A stretch of 64,000 nt of DNA from VAZQ01 sp963807865 (GTDB lineage: Bacteria; Pseudomonadota; Alphaproteobacteria; Rhizobiales; Xanthobacteraceae), in NCBI GenBank assembly GCA_963807865.1, contig CAWEDK010000015.1, positions 1 to 64,000 of the forward strand, written 5' to 3'. The notes under the pieces are model-generated. The model saw only the letters and a program-made list of their open reading frames with translations, ran no database searches and was not told the DNA's origin. The position numbers were made by a program, and so were the translations under genes. This document shows, piece by piece, positions 33,593 to 43,273 of this stretch; the first letter of the stretch is position 1; every line of letters starts with the position of its first letter.

Positions 33593-33733
33593 CTCGAAGC
33601 GCGATGGCGAGCTGGTGCAGGAAGAGACCTACGTCGGTGACGACGCCCACCGTCTGGGCTCAGGCGCCGTAGCAACACGAACTACGAGTACAAGCCAAGA
33701 AGAATCCATCTCCATTGCTGGGACATTTGACCA
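33593..33733. other. Junction between two unrelated genomes (probable assembly chimera)
   Basis: To the left all genes are acidobacterial and full of indels; to the right genes are rhizobial and mostly open. The first recognisable rhizobial residues are HRVRLRGIDAPE at 33,734, with a TGA just before them in frame. About 60 bases (33,672-33,730) are clearly poorer in GC than either side and could be a third, bridging piece. Confidence 0.75.
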
Positions 33734-34000
33734 CACCGGGTCCGGCTGCGCGGCATCGATGCCCCCGAAATGCGGGCGCGGTGCAAGGACGAGCAGGCCC
33801 GCGCACAGGCAGCGCGCGATGCCCTGGCCCGACTGCTGGCCGAAGGCGCGGTCGGAATTTCCGGAGTCACGCTCGACAAATATGGCGGCCGGGTGTTGGC
33901 GGAGGCCTCGACGCGGCGCACTGCGGATATCTCGGCCGCTCTGCTGCAGGCCGGCTTGGTGCGGAGCTACGCGGGCGGCCGGCGCGAGCACTGGTGTTGA
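33734..34000 (+). pseudogene. Thermonuclease (SNase-like) gene, 5' half missing
   Basis: About 88 codons code for the C-terminal part of a staphylococcal-nuclease-like protein. HRVRLRGIDAPEMRARC carries the Asp and an Arg of the OB-fold active site; DKYGGRVLAEA and ALLQAGLVRSY follow. The signal peptide and the D-G-D-T strand expected about 20-40 residues earlier are absent. An in-frame TGA at 33,728 sits right before the homology begins. The gene was presumably complete in its own genome and is cut by the junction. A strong hairpin follows the stop. Confidence 0.75.
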
Positions 34001-34015
34001 GACCGGAAATAGAAA

Positions 34016-34041
34016 GGACGGCGGAGATTGCTCTGCCGTCC
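34016..34041. terminator. Bidirectional hairpin terminator
   Basis: GGACGGC pairs with GCCGTCC around a 12-base loop, halfway between the converging thermonuclease fragment and the L,D-transpeptidase stop at 34,072. Flanking T/A tracts are weak. Confidence 0.5.
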
Positions 34042-34071
34042 CCGTATCGCTTCGCCGAAAACGCCGTGCGG

Positions 34072-34590
34072 TCAGCGCGTAACGACCACGGTCGTGCCGA
34101 AGCTCACGCGATTGTAGAGATCGAGCACATCCTGATTGTGCATCCGGATACAACCGTACGACACGGAGCCGCCGATCGAGCCGGGCTGATTGGTGCCGTG
34201 GATCGCATACTCCCCAGCGCTTAACGTCAGCGCCGCCGCGCCCATCGGGTTGCGGCCGGAGCCGCCGGCAATCAGGTTCGGCAGGGACGGCTTGTCACGC
34301 TTCACTTCGGCGGGCGGCGACCAGGCGGGCCGCAGGTGCTTGCCGGTAATGATCGACGTGCCGGTCCACTGCTTGCCGGCGCGGCCGACACCGACCGTGT
34401 AGCGGACGGCCTTGCCGCCGCCGAGCACGTAGTAGAGCGACCGCTCGCCGGTCTTCACGACGATCGTGCCGGCCGAATAGTTGCTCGTGAACCCGACGAT
34501 GTCGCGGGCCTGTGCGGACTGCGACGCTCCGGCGGTCACAGCCAGAATGACGGCAGCAGACGAGGCTGCCAGCCAGCGCTTGAAGTTCAT
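34072..34590 (-). CDS. Periplasmic L,D-transpeptidase (YkuD)
   Basis: 172 codons from ATG 34,590. The signal peptide ends AQAR. A compact YkuD domain follows, with LYYVLGGGKAVRYTVGVGR, AIHGTNQPGSIGG and the catalytic S-Y-G-C-I-R-M, about 20 residues from the C-terminus. These short periplasmic enzymes make 3-3 crosslinks or anchor outer-membrane proteins to peptidoglycan in Rhizobiales, where L,D-crosslinks dominate. Length, signal and motif are all complete. The longer in-frame start at 34,629 would add a polar stretch before the signal peptide and is not preferred. Confidence 0.92.
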   Translation of the reverse strand: MNFKRWLAASSAAVILAVTAGASQSAQARDIVGFTSNYSAGTIVVKTGERSLYYVLGGGKAVRYTVGVGRAGKQWTGTSIITGKHLRPAWSPPAEVKRDKPSLPNLIAGGSGRNPMGAAALTLSAGEYAIHGTNQPGSIGGSVSYGCIRMHNQDVLDLYNRVSFGTTVVVTR

Positions 34591-34961
34591 GCTCGCACCG
34601 TAATGTTGCGGTTGTCCCCTGATCGCCAATGCCCGGCTATCTCGCCCCGGCCGAGCATCCCGATCGGTAACCTTAATAAACTAAATGCGGCGCGCGCTCA
34701 GCCAAAACTGCGGATTAGGGTAAGCGGTTGGTTAATTTCCGGCCGCACTGTGCCGCGTGCGCCACAGCCGAGTGCGCGTACCTCACGTATATTGGTTGTC
34801 CGGCGCGTTAAAGACTATGCATCCGGAAGCGGTGCGTCGTTCATCGTGGCGTCGTCTCGCGCAAACGGCAGTAAGCGAATCACAACGCGCACTCTAACGA
34901 ATCCGATTGGAGCGCCACGCAAATTTGCAGATACTGCCGGGCGGTGATGTGAACGAGAAGC
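34591..34961. other. Non-coding interval between transpeptidase and acs
   Basis: About 370 bases lack a credible gene. It is less GC-rich than its surroundings, with an AT-rich run near 34,672-34,686 (TTAATAAACTAAAT) that may hold the transpeptidase promoter. No RNA gene was recognised. Confidence 0.5.
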
Positions 34962-36920
<1,959 letters not shown>

Positions 36921-37082
36921 TTCCTGCCTCCAACCGGCGCGCGCGCCGCGCCGCGCGATTCTGCTTGTTTCTCTGTGCCCGCCATTATGCGACGCTGCCC
37001 CGACGAGCGACAAGTCTGGCAATGTTCAACTTTGGTCGCCGGATGCCAGACGGGGCGGCGGCACCGGCGCGGGAGCGTGGCC

Positions 37083-38051
37083 ATGGCGTGGATGATCCGG
37101 CTGACCTTTGCAGCGATGATCCCGCTCGCCGCTACGGCCGCGATGGGTCAGAGCTATCCGGTACGGCCGATCAAGCTGGTGGTGTCGTTTCCACCCGGAG
37201 GCGCGGGCGACATTGTGGCCCGCCTGCTCGGTCAACCGTTGTCGGTCCGCCTCGGGCAGCCGATCGTGGTGGAGAGCCGGCCGGGCGCCAACGGCAATAT
37301 CGCAGGCGAACTGGTCGCGAGGTCAGCGCCCGACGGCTACACGCTGCTGGCGGGACCGAGCGCGCTGTTCGGCATCAACCCGCATCTCTACGCGCGAATG
37401 CCGGTCGATCCGCTCAAGGAGCTGCTGCCAATCGCCAGCGTGCAGGTGAATACGTTGCTGCTCGCCGCCAGCCCCAGGCTGGCGTCCGTCAGCGACTTCC
37501 GGGATTTCGTCACGGCGGCGCGCGAAACCAAGCCGCCGCTGTTCTACGCATCGATTGGCAACGGCAGCGAGCACCATCTGGCGATGGAAATGCTGAAGCG
37601 ACGCGCCGGTATCGATCTCGTCCATGTCCCGTATCGCGGCGGCGGACCGGCCGCGCTCGGCGTCATGGCGGGCGATGTGGCGGCGATGTTCGGCGGCGGC
37701 TCGGTCGCGCCGATGGTGCAGTCGGGCAAGCTCCGCGGGCTCGCCACCAGCGGAGCGCGCCGGTCGCCCCTGCTGCCTGAGCTTCCGGCGATTGCCGAGT
37801 TCTATCCAGGCTACGAGGTCGAGATCTGGCAGGGACTGTTCGCCCCGGTGGGGACGCCGCCGGCGATCGTGGACCAGTTACGCACCGAGGTCCTTGCCGT
37901 CCTCACGGGGCCGGAGTTCGGTGCAAAGCTGAGTGCCGCTGGATCGGGCGAGCCGCTGGTGACAACGCCTGCCGAACTCGCCGCGAGGATTCGCAGCGAC
38001 CACGAGACCTACGGGCGGGTCATTCGCGAGATCGGCGCGAAGGTGGATTGA
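37083..38051 (+). CDS. Bug-family (tripartite tricarboxylate transporter) substrate-binding protein
   Basis: 322 codons. The signal peptide ends AAMGQ. The mature start YPVRPIKLVVSFPPGGAGDIVARLL is the diagnostic first strand and helix of Bug/TctC receptors, followed by VESRPGANGNIAGELVARSAPDGYTLL, LVHVPYRGGGPA and LFAPVGTPPAIVDQLR. These periplasmic receptors bind small carboxylates through two water-bridged carboxyl contacts and feed a TctAB membrane pair, which is absent here. Orphan Bug receptors are typical. The ligand is not predictable. ATG at 37,083 begins the signal peptide; another ATG lies three codons later. Confidence 0.92.
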   Translation: MAWMIRLTFAAMIPLAATAAMGQSYPVRPIKLVVSFPPGGAGDIVARLLGQPLSVRLGQPIVVESRPGANGNIAGELVARSAPDGYTLLAGPSALFGINPHLYARMPVDPLKELLPIASVQVNTLLLAASPRLASVSDFRDFVTAARETKPPLFYASIGNGSEHHLAMEMLKRRAGIDLVHVPYRGGGPAALGVMAGDVAAMFGGGSVAPMVQSGKLRGLATSGARRSPLLPELPAIAEFYPGYEVEIWQGLFAPVGTPPAIVDQLRTEVLAVLTGPEFGAKLSAAGSGEPLVTTPAELAARIRSDHETYGRVIREIGAKVD

Positions 38052-38126
38052 ATTCTTACGATATGTTCGAGGCGCGCTTGGCGCGGCGCTGCTTTTTCAA
38101 ACGCCTGCAACTTTCGAGATCATACC

Positions 38127-38633
38127 CTACCGCCGCGGCTTGAACTCCTGATCGGGAAACTCCGACGCTTCCGGTGCTTTGAGCACGACAAACATGTGGT
38201 CCGTGGTGGCGTGGCAGGCGTTGCACCCGGTGGTCAGTTGATTGTAGGCCTCGCCGAACTGACGCGCGTCACCCGCCTTGACGGCGGCCTCGAGCGCGGC
38301 CAGCGGCTCGGTCAGGGCGGCATCGAACAGGTCCGGCACCGGCAGGCCTTTCCAGCGCGGGATCGCGGCGGAGATTTGTGCCAGCGATCGCTGCAGCTCC
38401 TTGAGTTCGTAAGACGTGAGCAGCCAATTCGCCTCGCGGCCCGCGAGGCCGAGCTTGGCGTGCCGCGGTTGAATGAACATGCTCATCAGCGCGCCCATCA
38501 TCGGATTGAACGCGGCCGGCTCGTCGGCCGGCTTCGGCTCATTCTGCGCAAAACCCGGGATGGTTCCGGTCGAAATCGATATAGCCGCGATGATCGCCGC
38601 CAAGGCGGTCAGCAGATGAACGGGCTTTCGCAT
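38127..38633 (-). CDS. Exported monoheme CxxCH protein, copy 2 of a tandem pair (cytochrome c'/c556-like)
   Basis: 168 codons from ATG 38,633. The signal peptide ends GFAQ. The mature protein is mostly helical, with FIQPRHAKLGLAGREANW and YELKELQRSLAQI, and a single heme site GCNACH near the C-terminus (about residue 140). A heme motif on the last helix of a helical protein is the arrangement of cytochrome c'/c556, so a four-helix monoheme cytochrome is the likely fold. The family itself I cannot name. The upstream paralog (38,669-39,178) shares the same plan, and only 36 bases separate them, so they are one operon. Confidence 0.75.
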   Translation of the reverse strand: MRKPVHLLTALAAIIAAISISTGTIPGFAQNEPKPADEPAAFNPMMGALMSMFIQPRHAKLGLAGREANWLLTSYELKELQRSLAQISAAIPRWKGLPVPDLFDAALTEPLAALEAAVKAGDARQFGEAYNQLTTGCNACHATTDHMFVVLKAPEASEFPDQEFKPRR

Positions 38634-38668
38634 GCCTGGTCCCTTTCGTGCGCTGTTCGGACCCGCGG

Positions 38669-39178
38669 TCATCGCTTGATCTGAAATTCTTGATTGCCGA
38701 ATGCGGCTCCATCCGGCACCTTGACGACGATGTAGGGATGGCCAGTGGAGACGTGGCACGCATTGCACCCGGCGGTCAGCTTCGCGTACTGCTCGGCGAA
38801 CTGTCGCGGCTCGCCCGCCTTGATGGTGAAGTCGATCAGAGCCATTGGCTCCCCCATCGCGGTTTCGATTAGGTCCGCCATTGGTGCGCCGTTGTGGTGT
38901 GGAACGCCGGCTGCGATGCGGACGAAAGACTGCCTGATCTCTTTGAGCGCATAGCCGGCGAGCGGCCAGTTTTCCTGTTTGCCGGCGAGCCATAGCTTGA
39001 TGTGGCGGGGCTGAATCAGAAGATTCATCAGGTCGCCCAGCGTCGGATTGTACGGCACCGGCGTGGCGTCGGCCGCGCGGGGCTCCTGCTGAGCGAGGCC
39101 GGGTTCCGGCAGGGCAAGGATCGCAACCGCCATCGCCGTCGCGGTCGCCGCGATCAGCGGGTAGATGAGCTTGCGCAT
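38669..39178 (-). CDS. Exported monoheme CxxCH protein, copy 1 of a tandem pair (cytochrome c'/c556-like)
   Basis: 170 codons starting MRKLIYPL, with GGAGAGG upstream; the coordinate of the ATG could be off by one. The signal peptide ends GLAQ. Shared features with copy 2 are PYNPTLGDLM, IQPRHIKLWLAGKQENWPLAGYALKEI and the terminal-helix heme site GCNACH, then a conserved tail QEFQIKR versus QEFKPRR. The two proteins therefore arose by tandem duplication. A periplasmic electron-transfer or ligand-sensing role is inferred only from the heme motif. The conserved I-Q-P-R-H-x-K-L box has a His that could be a second axial ligand. Confidence 0.75.
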   Translation of the reverse strand: MRKLIYPLIAATATAMAVAILALPEPGLAQQEPRAADATPVPYNPTLGDLMNLLIQPRHIKLWLAGKQENWPLAGYALKEIRQSFVRIAAGVPHHNGAPMADLIETAMGEPMALIDFTIKAGEPRQFAEQYAKLTAGCNACHVSTGHPYIVVKVPDGAAFGNQEFQIKR

Positions 39179-39234
39179 GCGTTTCCTCTCCAAATTGCAT
39201 CCGATTGTTACGCCGCCGTTGTCGGCGGTCGAGA

Positions 39235-39651
39235 CTACAGGCCGATGGCGCCGATCACCGCGCCCATCAACACCAGCACGATCAGCCAATGCCCGCCGTC
39301 GATCCACAGCAGCCGCCAGTCGCGGCGCGCGAAGCTGTTGTTGACCAGCATGGTGGTGATCACAAATCCGAACCAGCAGAACGCGCCGGTGATGATGCCG
39401 CTGCGGATCGTCAGCGGAATGCGCGGACCAAGATGCACCAGCACGCCGGCCAGCATCCAGGCCATCACCAGTTCGGCCACGAACGAATAGATGTACGGCA
39501 GGAATGCGCCCGGAGCAGACTTCGCTGCCGCCATCTCGTCCGGCGTACGTCCCAGCGCCGCCATCCAGGGCTTGCCGAGCGCCATGTACCAGACCGCGCC
39601 AGCCAGCCAAGCGACCACGGCCGCGATGACGATGGCACCATAAAATCTCAT
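39235..39651 (-). CDS. Small DUF1761-like integral membrane protein
   Basis: 138 codons with about four membrane helices: GAIVIAAVVAWLAGAVWYMALG, SFVAELVMAWMLAGVLVHL, GIITGAFCWFGFVITTMLVNN and HWLIVLVLMGAVIGAIG. The W-Y-M-x-x-G-K-x-W motif after helix 1 is typical of DUF1761. The function is unknown. ATG at 39,651 has GGGAGCGGG upstream. It lies 56 bases after the end of the cytochrome-like pair on the same strand and 84 bases after the EVE gene. Confidence 0.8.
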   Translation of the reverse strand: MRFYGAIVIAAVVAWLAGAVWYMALGKPWMAALGRTPDEMAAAKSAPGAFLPYIYSFVAELVMAWMLAGVLVHLGPRIPLTIRSGIITGAFCWFGFVITTMLVNNSFARRDWRLLWIDGGHWLIVLVLMGAVIGAIGL

Positions 39652-39734
39652 CAGACCCGCTCCCGGGCGAACATCCATCCAGCCTATCGTCCGACAGGCC
39701 GGCTGGGGAGGGGGCTGATCGGTAACGGCCGCCG

Positions 39735-40154
39735 CTATTCCTTGCAGCCTCCCATACGGCAGACCAGGCTCCATTCCGACGCGGTCACCGGCTGCACCGA
39801 AAGGCGGCTGTATTTGACCAGCGCCATCTCCTTGAGACGCGGCGCCGCCTTGATGGCGGCGAGCGTAACCGGCTTGGGCAAGGGACTGAGGGCCTTGACG
39901 TCGACCGCCACGAACACCCCTTTCTCGTCGGTTGGGTCGGGGTAAGCCTCGCGGATCACCTCGGCGAGGCCGACGATCTGCCGTTCATCGCCGGTGTGAT
40001 AGAAGAAGACCTGGTCGCCCTTCTTGATCGCCTTCATGTGCGAGCGCGCCGTGAAGTTGCGCACGCCGGTCCACGGCTCTCCCTTCGCGCCGCGTTTGAC
40101 GCAATCATCCCAGGAGAATTCCTCGGGCTCGGTCTTCAAAAGCCAATGGCCCAT
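39735..40154 (-). CDS. EVE-domain protein (modified-base reader fold)
   Basis: 139 codons, the whole protein being one EVE domain: HWLLKTEPEEFSWDDCVKRG, WTGVRNFTARSHMKAIKKGDQVFFYHTG, IVGLAEVIREAYPD. It is related to thymocyte nuclear protein 1 and PUA-like readers that bind modified DNA or RNA bases. Alphaproteobacteria carry this short form widely, often beside gpsA and tsaD, which suggests a link with tRNA or DNA modification; its ligand is unproven. The start is fixed by GGAGGGATAAAATG: the ribosome site lies inside the last codons of gpsA, and the stop TAA is one base from the ATG, so translation is coupled. Confidence 0.9.
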   Translation of the reverse strand: MGHWLLKTEPEEFSWDDCVKRGAKGEPWTGVRNFTARSHMKAIKKGDQVFFYHTGDERQIVGLAEVIREAYPDPTDEKGVFVAVDVKALSPLPKPVTLAAIKAAPRLKEMALVKYSRLSVQPVTASEWSLVCRMGGCKE

Positions 40155-40155
40155 T

Positions 40156-41143
40156 TTATCCCTCCGCACGAAATGGCCGCGTCAATAAATTCTCAATCGC
40201 ATCGCCGACGCCGATCCGGCCGTCGAGAATATCCGCGACGGCGCTCGCGATCGGCATCTCGATGCCTTTCACGTTTGCCATCGCGACGAGAACCGGGGCC
40301 GTGAAGATGCCCTCGGAAAGCTTGCCGTTACTTCGGGCCCGCTGCGCGGTCCGGCCTTCTCCAAGCGCCAGCCCCAACGAATAGTTTCGCGACTGAGTGC
40401 TCGAACAACTGAGGATCACGTCGCCCAGACCGGAAAGCCCTGTCAAGGTCTCGGGCCTTGCACCGTAGGCTTGGCCGAACCGGAACAATTCGGCAAATCC
40501 GCGCGTGGTCAGCGCCGCGACCGCGCTCGGGCCGAGACGGCGCCCGGTCACGATGCCGGCTGCGATCGCGAGCACGTTCTTGGCGGCGCCGCCGATCTCG
40601 ACGCCTCGCGTATCGTCGGTGTGATAGAGCCTGAATGTCGAAGAGCCGAGGCTGCGAGCCAGCGTCGCGGCCATGTCGCTGTCGCGCGCTGCGAGCGTCA
40701 CGGCGGTCGGCAGGCCGTGCGCAACGTCGACCGCGAAGCTTGGGCCGGACAGGATCGCCGGGAGTGCATGCGGCACGCTGTCGGCGATCACCTCGGTCAT
40801 GAATTTGTGCGTGCCGTGTTCGATGCCCTTGGCGCACGCGATCACCGGCGTGCCCGCGGCCAGCGTAGGACGCAGCATGCTGGCGGTGGTGCGCAGGTGC
40901 TGCGAGGGAACGGCAAGCAGGATCGCATCATAGCGGCCGACAGCTTCGGATGCGGCTGCGATCCCGACACGCTCGTCAAATTTCACACCGGGAAGGCGCG
41001 GGCTCTCACGAGTTCGACTCCAGCCGGTCGGCACTGTTCTGGTCACGAGCCGCAAGCAACACCGCGCGTCCGGCGCGCGCGATCACATTCGCGAGCGCCG
41101 AACCCCAGGCGCCCGCGCCGACGACGGCAATATGATCAAACAT
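40156..41143 (-). CDS. gpsA: Glycerol-3-phosphate dehydrogenase [NAD(P)+], one frameshift near the N-terminus
   Basis: The enzyme reduces dihydroxyacetone phosphate to sn-glycerol-3-phosphate for phospholipid synthesis in the cytoplasm. The dinucleotide-binding start MFDHIAVVGAGAWGSALANVIARAG (41,143 to about 41,015) is in one frame. The rest (LPGVKFDERV, ILLAVPSQHLR, ACAKGIEHGTHKFM, GPSFAVDVAHGLPTAV, catalytic GGAAKNVLAIAAGI, LSGLGDVILSCSS) is in another. A single extra base near 41,012 (in CTGGAGTCG) accounts for the break. All catalytic parts are present and the gene is normally essential, so an error is more likely than a true mutation. The gene lies between tsaD (48 bases upstream) and the EVE gene. 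Confidence 0.9.
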
Positions 41144-41191
41144 TACGACCGAACTTCATTTGTTTGAAAATGTCCGGCCAGCGGCCTGACG

Positions 41192-42283
41192 TCAATCCGT
41201 CTTACGGGCTACGAGCGGGGCCGGTGGCGTTGATTGCCGCTTGATCGTATCGAGCGGCCAGCGTGCGTGCGGTGCGGTATCGAGCGTGTCGGTGAGTCCC
41301 AACGCCAGACGCTCGGCGCCCGCCCAGGCGATCATGGCGCCGTTGTCGGTACAGAGTTCAGCGGGCGGTACGACCAGCGTGGTGCCGGTTTCGAACGCAA
41401 TGCGGTGCAGCACGCGGCGGATTGCTTCGTTCGCGGCGACGCCACCGGCGGCAACCAACGCGGTCGGATTGTCGTAGCGCTCCTTGAAAACTTTCATGCC
41501 GGCGCGCAACCGGTCGCCAACCACGTCGACCACCGCCTGCTGAAACGATGCGCATAAATCGCGGACGTCCTCGCTGCTCAACGGAGCGACTTTCTCGGCT
41601 TCGAGCCGAAGCGCGGTCTTGAGGCCGGACAGTGAAAAGTCGGCATGTGGGCGGCCGTGCATCGGGCGCGGCAGCGAGAATCGCCCAGCATTGCCTTGCA
41701 CGGCTTCGCGCTCGACCAGCGGGCCTCCCGGATAACCGAGTCCCAGCAGTTTGGCAGTCTTGTCGAAGGCTTCGCCGATGGCGTCGTCGACCGTGGTGCC
41801 GATGCGCGCATACTCGCCGACACCGAGCACCGCGACGATCTGGGTGTGTCCGCCGGAAGCAAGGAACAGGCAGTAGGGGAACGGCGTGGCGTCGGTAAGC
41901 CGCGCTGTCAGCGCGTGCGCTTCGAGATGGTTGACGGCGATCAGCGGTTTCTCACACACCAGTGCGATCGCCTTGGCGGTGGTCAGTCCGACGATCACAC
42001 CGCCGATCAGGCCCGGTCCGGCGGCTGCCGCGATACCGTCGAGTTCGTCGAAACTTTTGCCGGCCTCCAGCATTGCCTGGGCAATGATCAGGTCGAGCGC
42101 CTCGACATGCGCGCGGGCGGCAATCTCCGGCACCACGCCGCCGAATGCGGCATGCTCGTTGATCTGAGACAGCACGACGTTGGACAGAATCCGGCCGGGG
42201 CCGGCCTGCGGTCGCTCGACAACGGCCGCCGCAGTCTCGTCGCAGGTCGTCTCGATGCCGAGGACAAGCATCAATGTTTCCAT
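41192..42283 (-). CDS. tsaD: tRNA N6-adenosine threonylcarbamoyltransferase
   Basis: About 360 codons. TsaD transfers the threonylcarbamoyl group from TC-AMP to A37 of ANN-decoding tRNAs, working with TsaB and TsaE. The opening LGIETTCDETAAAVV, the metal-binding H-L-E-A-H in VNHLEAHALTA, FLASGGHTQIV, GLGYPGGPLVE, the DFSLSGLKTAL loop and VVPPAELCTDNGAMIAWAG are all standard. Two in-frame ATGs (42,283 and 42,271) are possible; the first gives METLMLVLG and matches relatives that have a short extension. It is followed by gpsA on the same strand and is divergent from hemD. Confidence 0.95.
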   Translation of the reverse strand: METLMLVLGIETTCDETAAAVVERPQAGPGRILSNVVLSQINEHAAFGGVVPEIAARAHVEALDLIIAQAMLEAGKSFDELDGIAAAAGPGLIGGVIVGLTTAKAIALVCEKPLIAVNHLEAHALTARLTDATPFPYCLFLASGGHTQIVAVLGVGEYARIGTTVDDAIGEAFDKTAKLLGLGYPGGPLVEREAVQGNAGRFSLPRPMHGRPHADFSLSGLKTALRLEAEKVAPLSSEDVRDLCASFQQAVVDVVGDRLRAGMKVFKERYDNPTALVAAGGVAANEAIRRVLHRIAFETGTTLVVPPAELCTDNGAMIAWAGAERLALGLTDTLDTAPHARWPLDTIKRQSTPPAPLVARKTD

Positions 42284-42466
42284 CCGCCTGACAAAGGATT
42301 GCCGAAGGCGGCTTTCCGGCTGGAGGCGCGGTGCCTAAGATCGCACCCACCCGGTGCGCCCGATCCGGCCTAGCACTGTGGGGTCGTGAGGTGCAATGCT
42401 CGGCCGCCTGACCATAATCCCGGTTGAAGTCGTTGCGCGCCGGCGGCGCGCATCGGCGTGAATGGC

Positions 42467-43180
42467 ATGCGGCTCCTGGTCACCCGGCCCGAACCCGAAG
42501 GAGAAGAGACCGCGGCGCACTTGCGCGCGCAGGGTCATGAGGTTCTGGTCGCGCCTCTCCTGCGGATCGAGGCTGCGACGGACGCCGATCTTGGTGCGGG
42601 TTCCTGGTCCGGCATCATCATGACCAGTCGCAACGCGGCCCGGGCGATCGAACTGCATCCGCGCTGTCGCGAACTGCTTGGACTGCCGGTCTTCACGGTC
42701 GGGCGGCGCACGGCGGCGTCGGCCCGCGCTGTTGGGTTCTCCGAAGTTCTGTCGGCTGACGGCGATGCCGACGACCTGGTGCGCCTGATCGTTGCCCGCC
42801 ACGCGGCCATCGGCGGACCTCTCCTTTATCTCGCCGGCGCGGATCGGGCCGCCGATGTGGCCGGCGATATTCGCCAATGCGGTCTGCTGGCGGACACCGT
42901 CGTGATCTACCGTGCAGTCGGGGCGGACGAATTTCCGGCGTCCGTCCGAGCCGCACTGGCGGAGGGCAATCTCGATGGCGTATTGCATCTGTCGCGGCGC
43001 AGTGCGGACATTTACCTTGCTTGCGCCCGGAACGCCGGCCTGCTCGACAGGGCGCTGCTGCCCGCACACTATTGTCTGTCAGCTCAGGTTGCCGAACCGC
43101 TGATCGCGGCCGGTGTACGGCGTGTCGCGATCGCGACCCGGCCGGACGAGGCCGCGCTCGTCGACCTCGTCGCACCGTGA
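42467..43180 (+). CDS. hemD: Uroporphyrinogen-III synthase
   Basis: 238 codons. HemD cyclises hydroxymethylbilane to uroporphyrinogen III in heme and corrin synthesis. The family start MRLLVTRPEPEGEETAAHLRAQGHEV, then PLLRIE, MTSRNAARAI, VFTVGRRTAASARAVGF and the second-domain run GPLLYLAGADR are recognisable, though the sequence is a weakly conserved family. In related alphaproteobacteria hemC normally lies directly upstream, divergent from tsaD; here only 183 bases separate tsaD from hemD. A mitofilin-like gene and hemY follow in the same direction, as expected. Confidence 0.88.
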   Translation: MRLLVTRPEPEGEETAAHLRAQGHEVLVAPLLRIEAATDADLGAGSWSGIIMTSRNAARAIELHPRCRELLGLPVFTVGRRTAASARAVGFSEVLSADGDADDLVRLIVARHAAIGGPLLYLAGADRAADVAGDIRQCGLLADTVVIYRAVGADEFPASVRAALAEGNLDGVLHLSRRSADIYLACARNAGLLDRALLPAHYCLSAQVAEPLIAAGVRRVAIATRPDEAALVDLVAP

Positions 43181-43273
43181 CATCGAAGCGCTCCGGCTAT
43201 CATGAAATTGCCGCCCAGCGCCCGCGATTATGTGATAGTCCGGCCATCGGCGAATCGACAGGATCTTCCTGCC

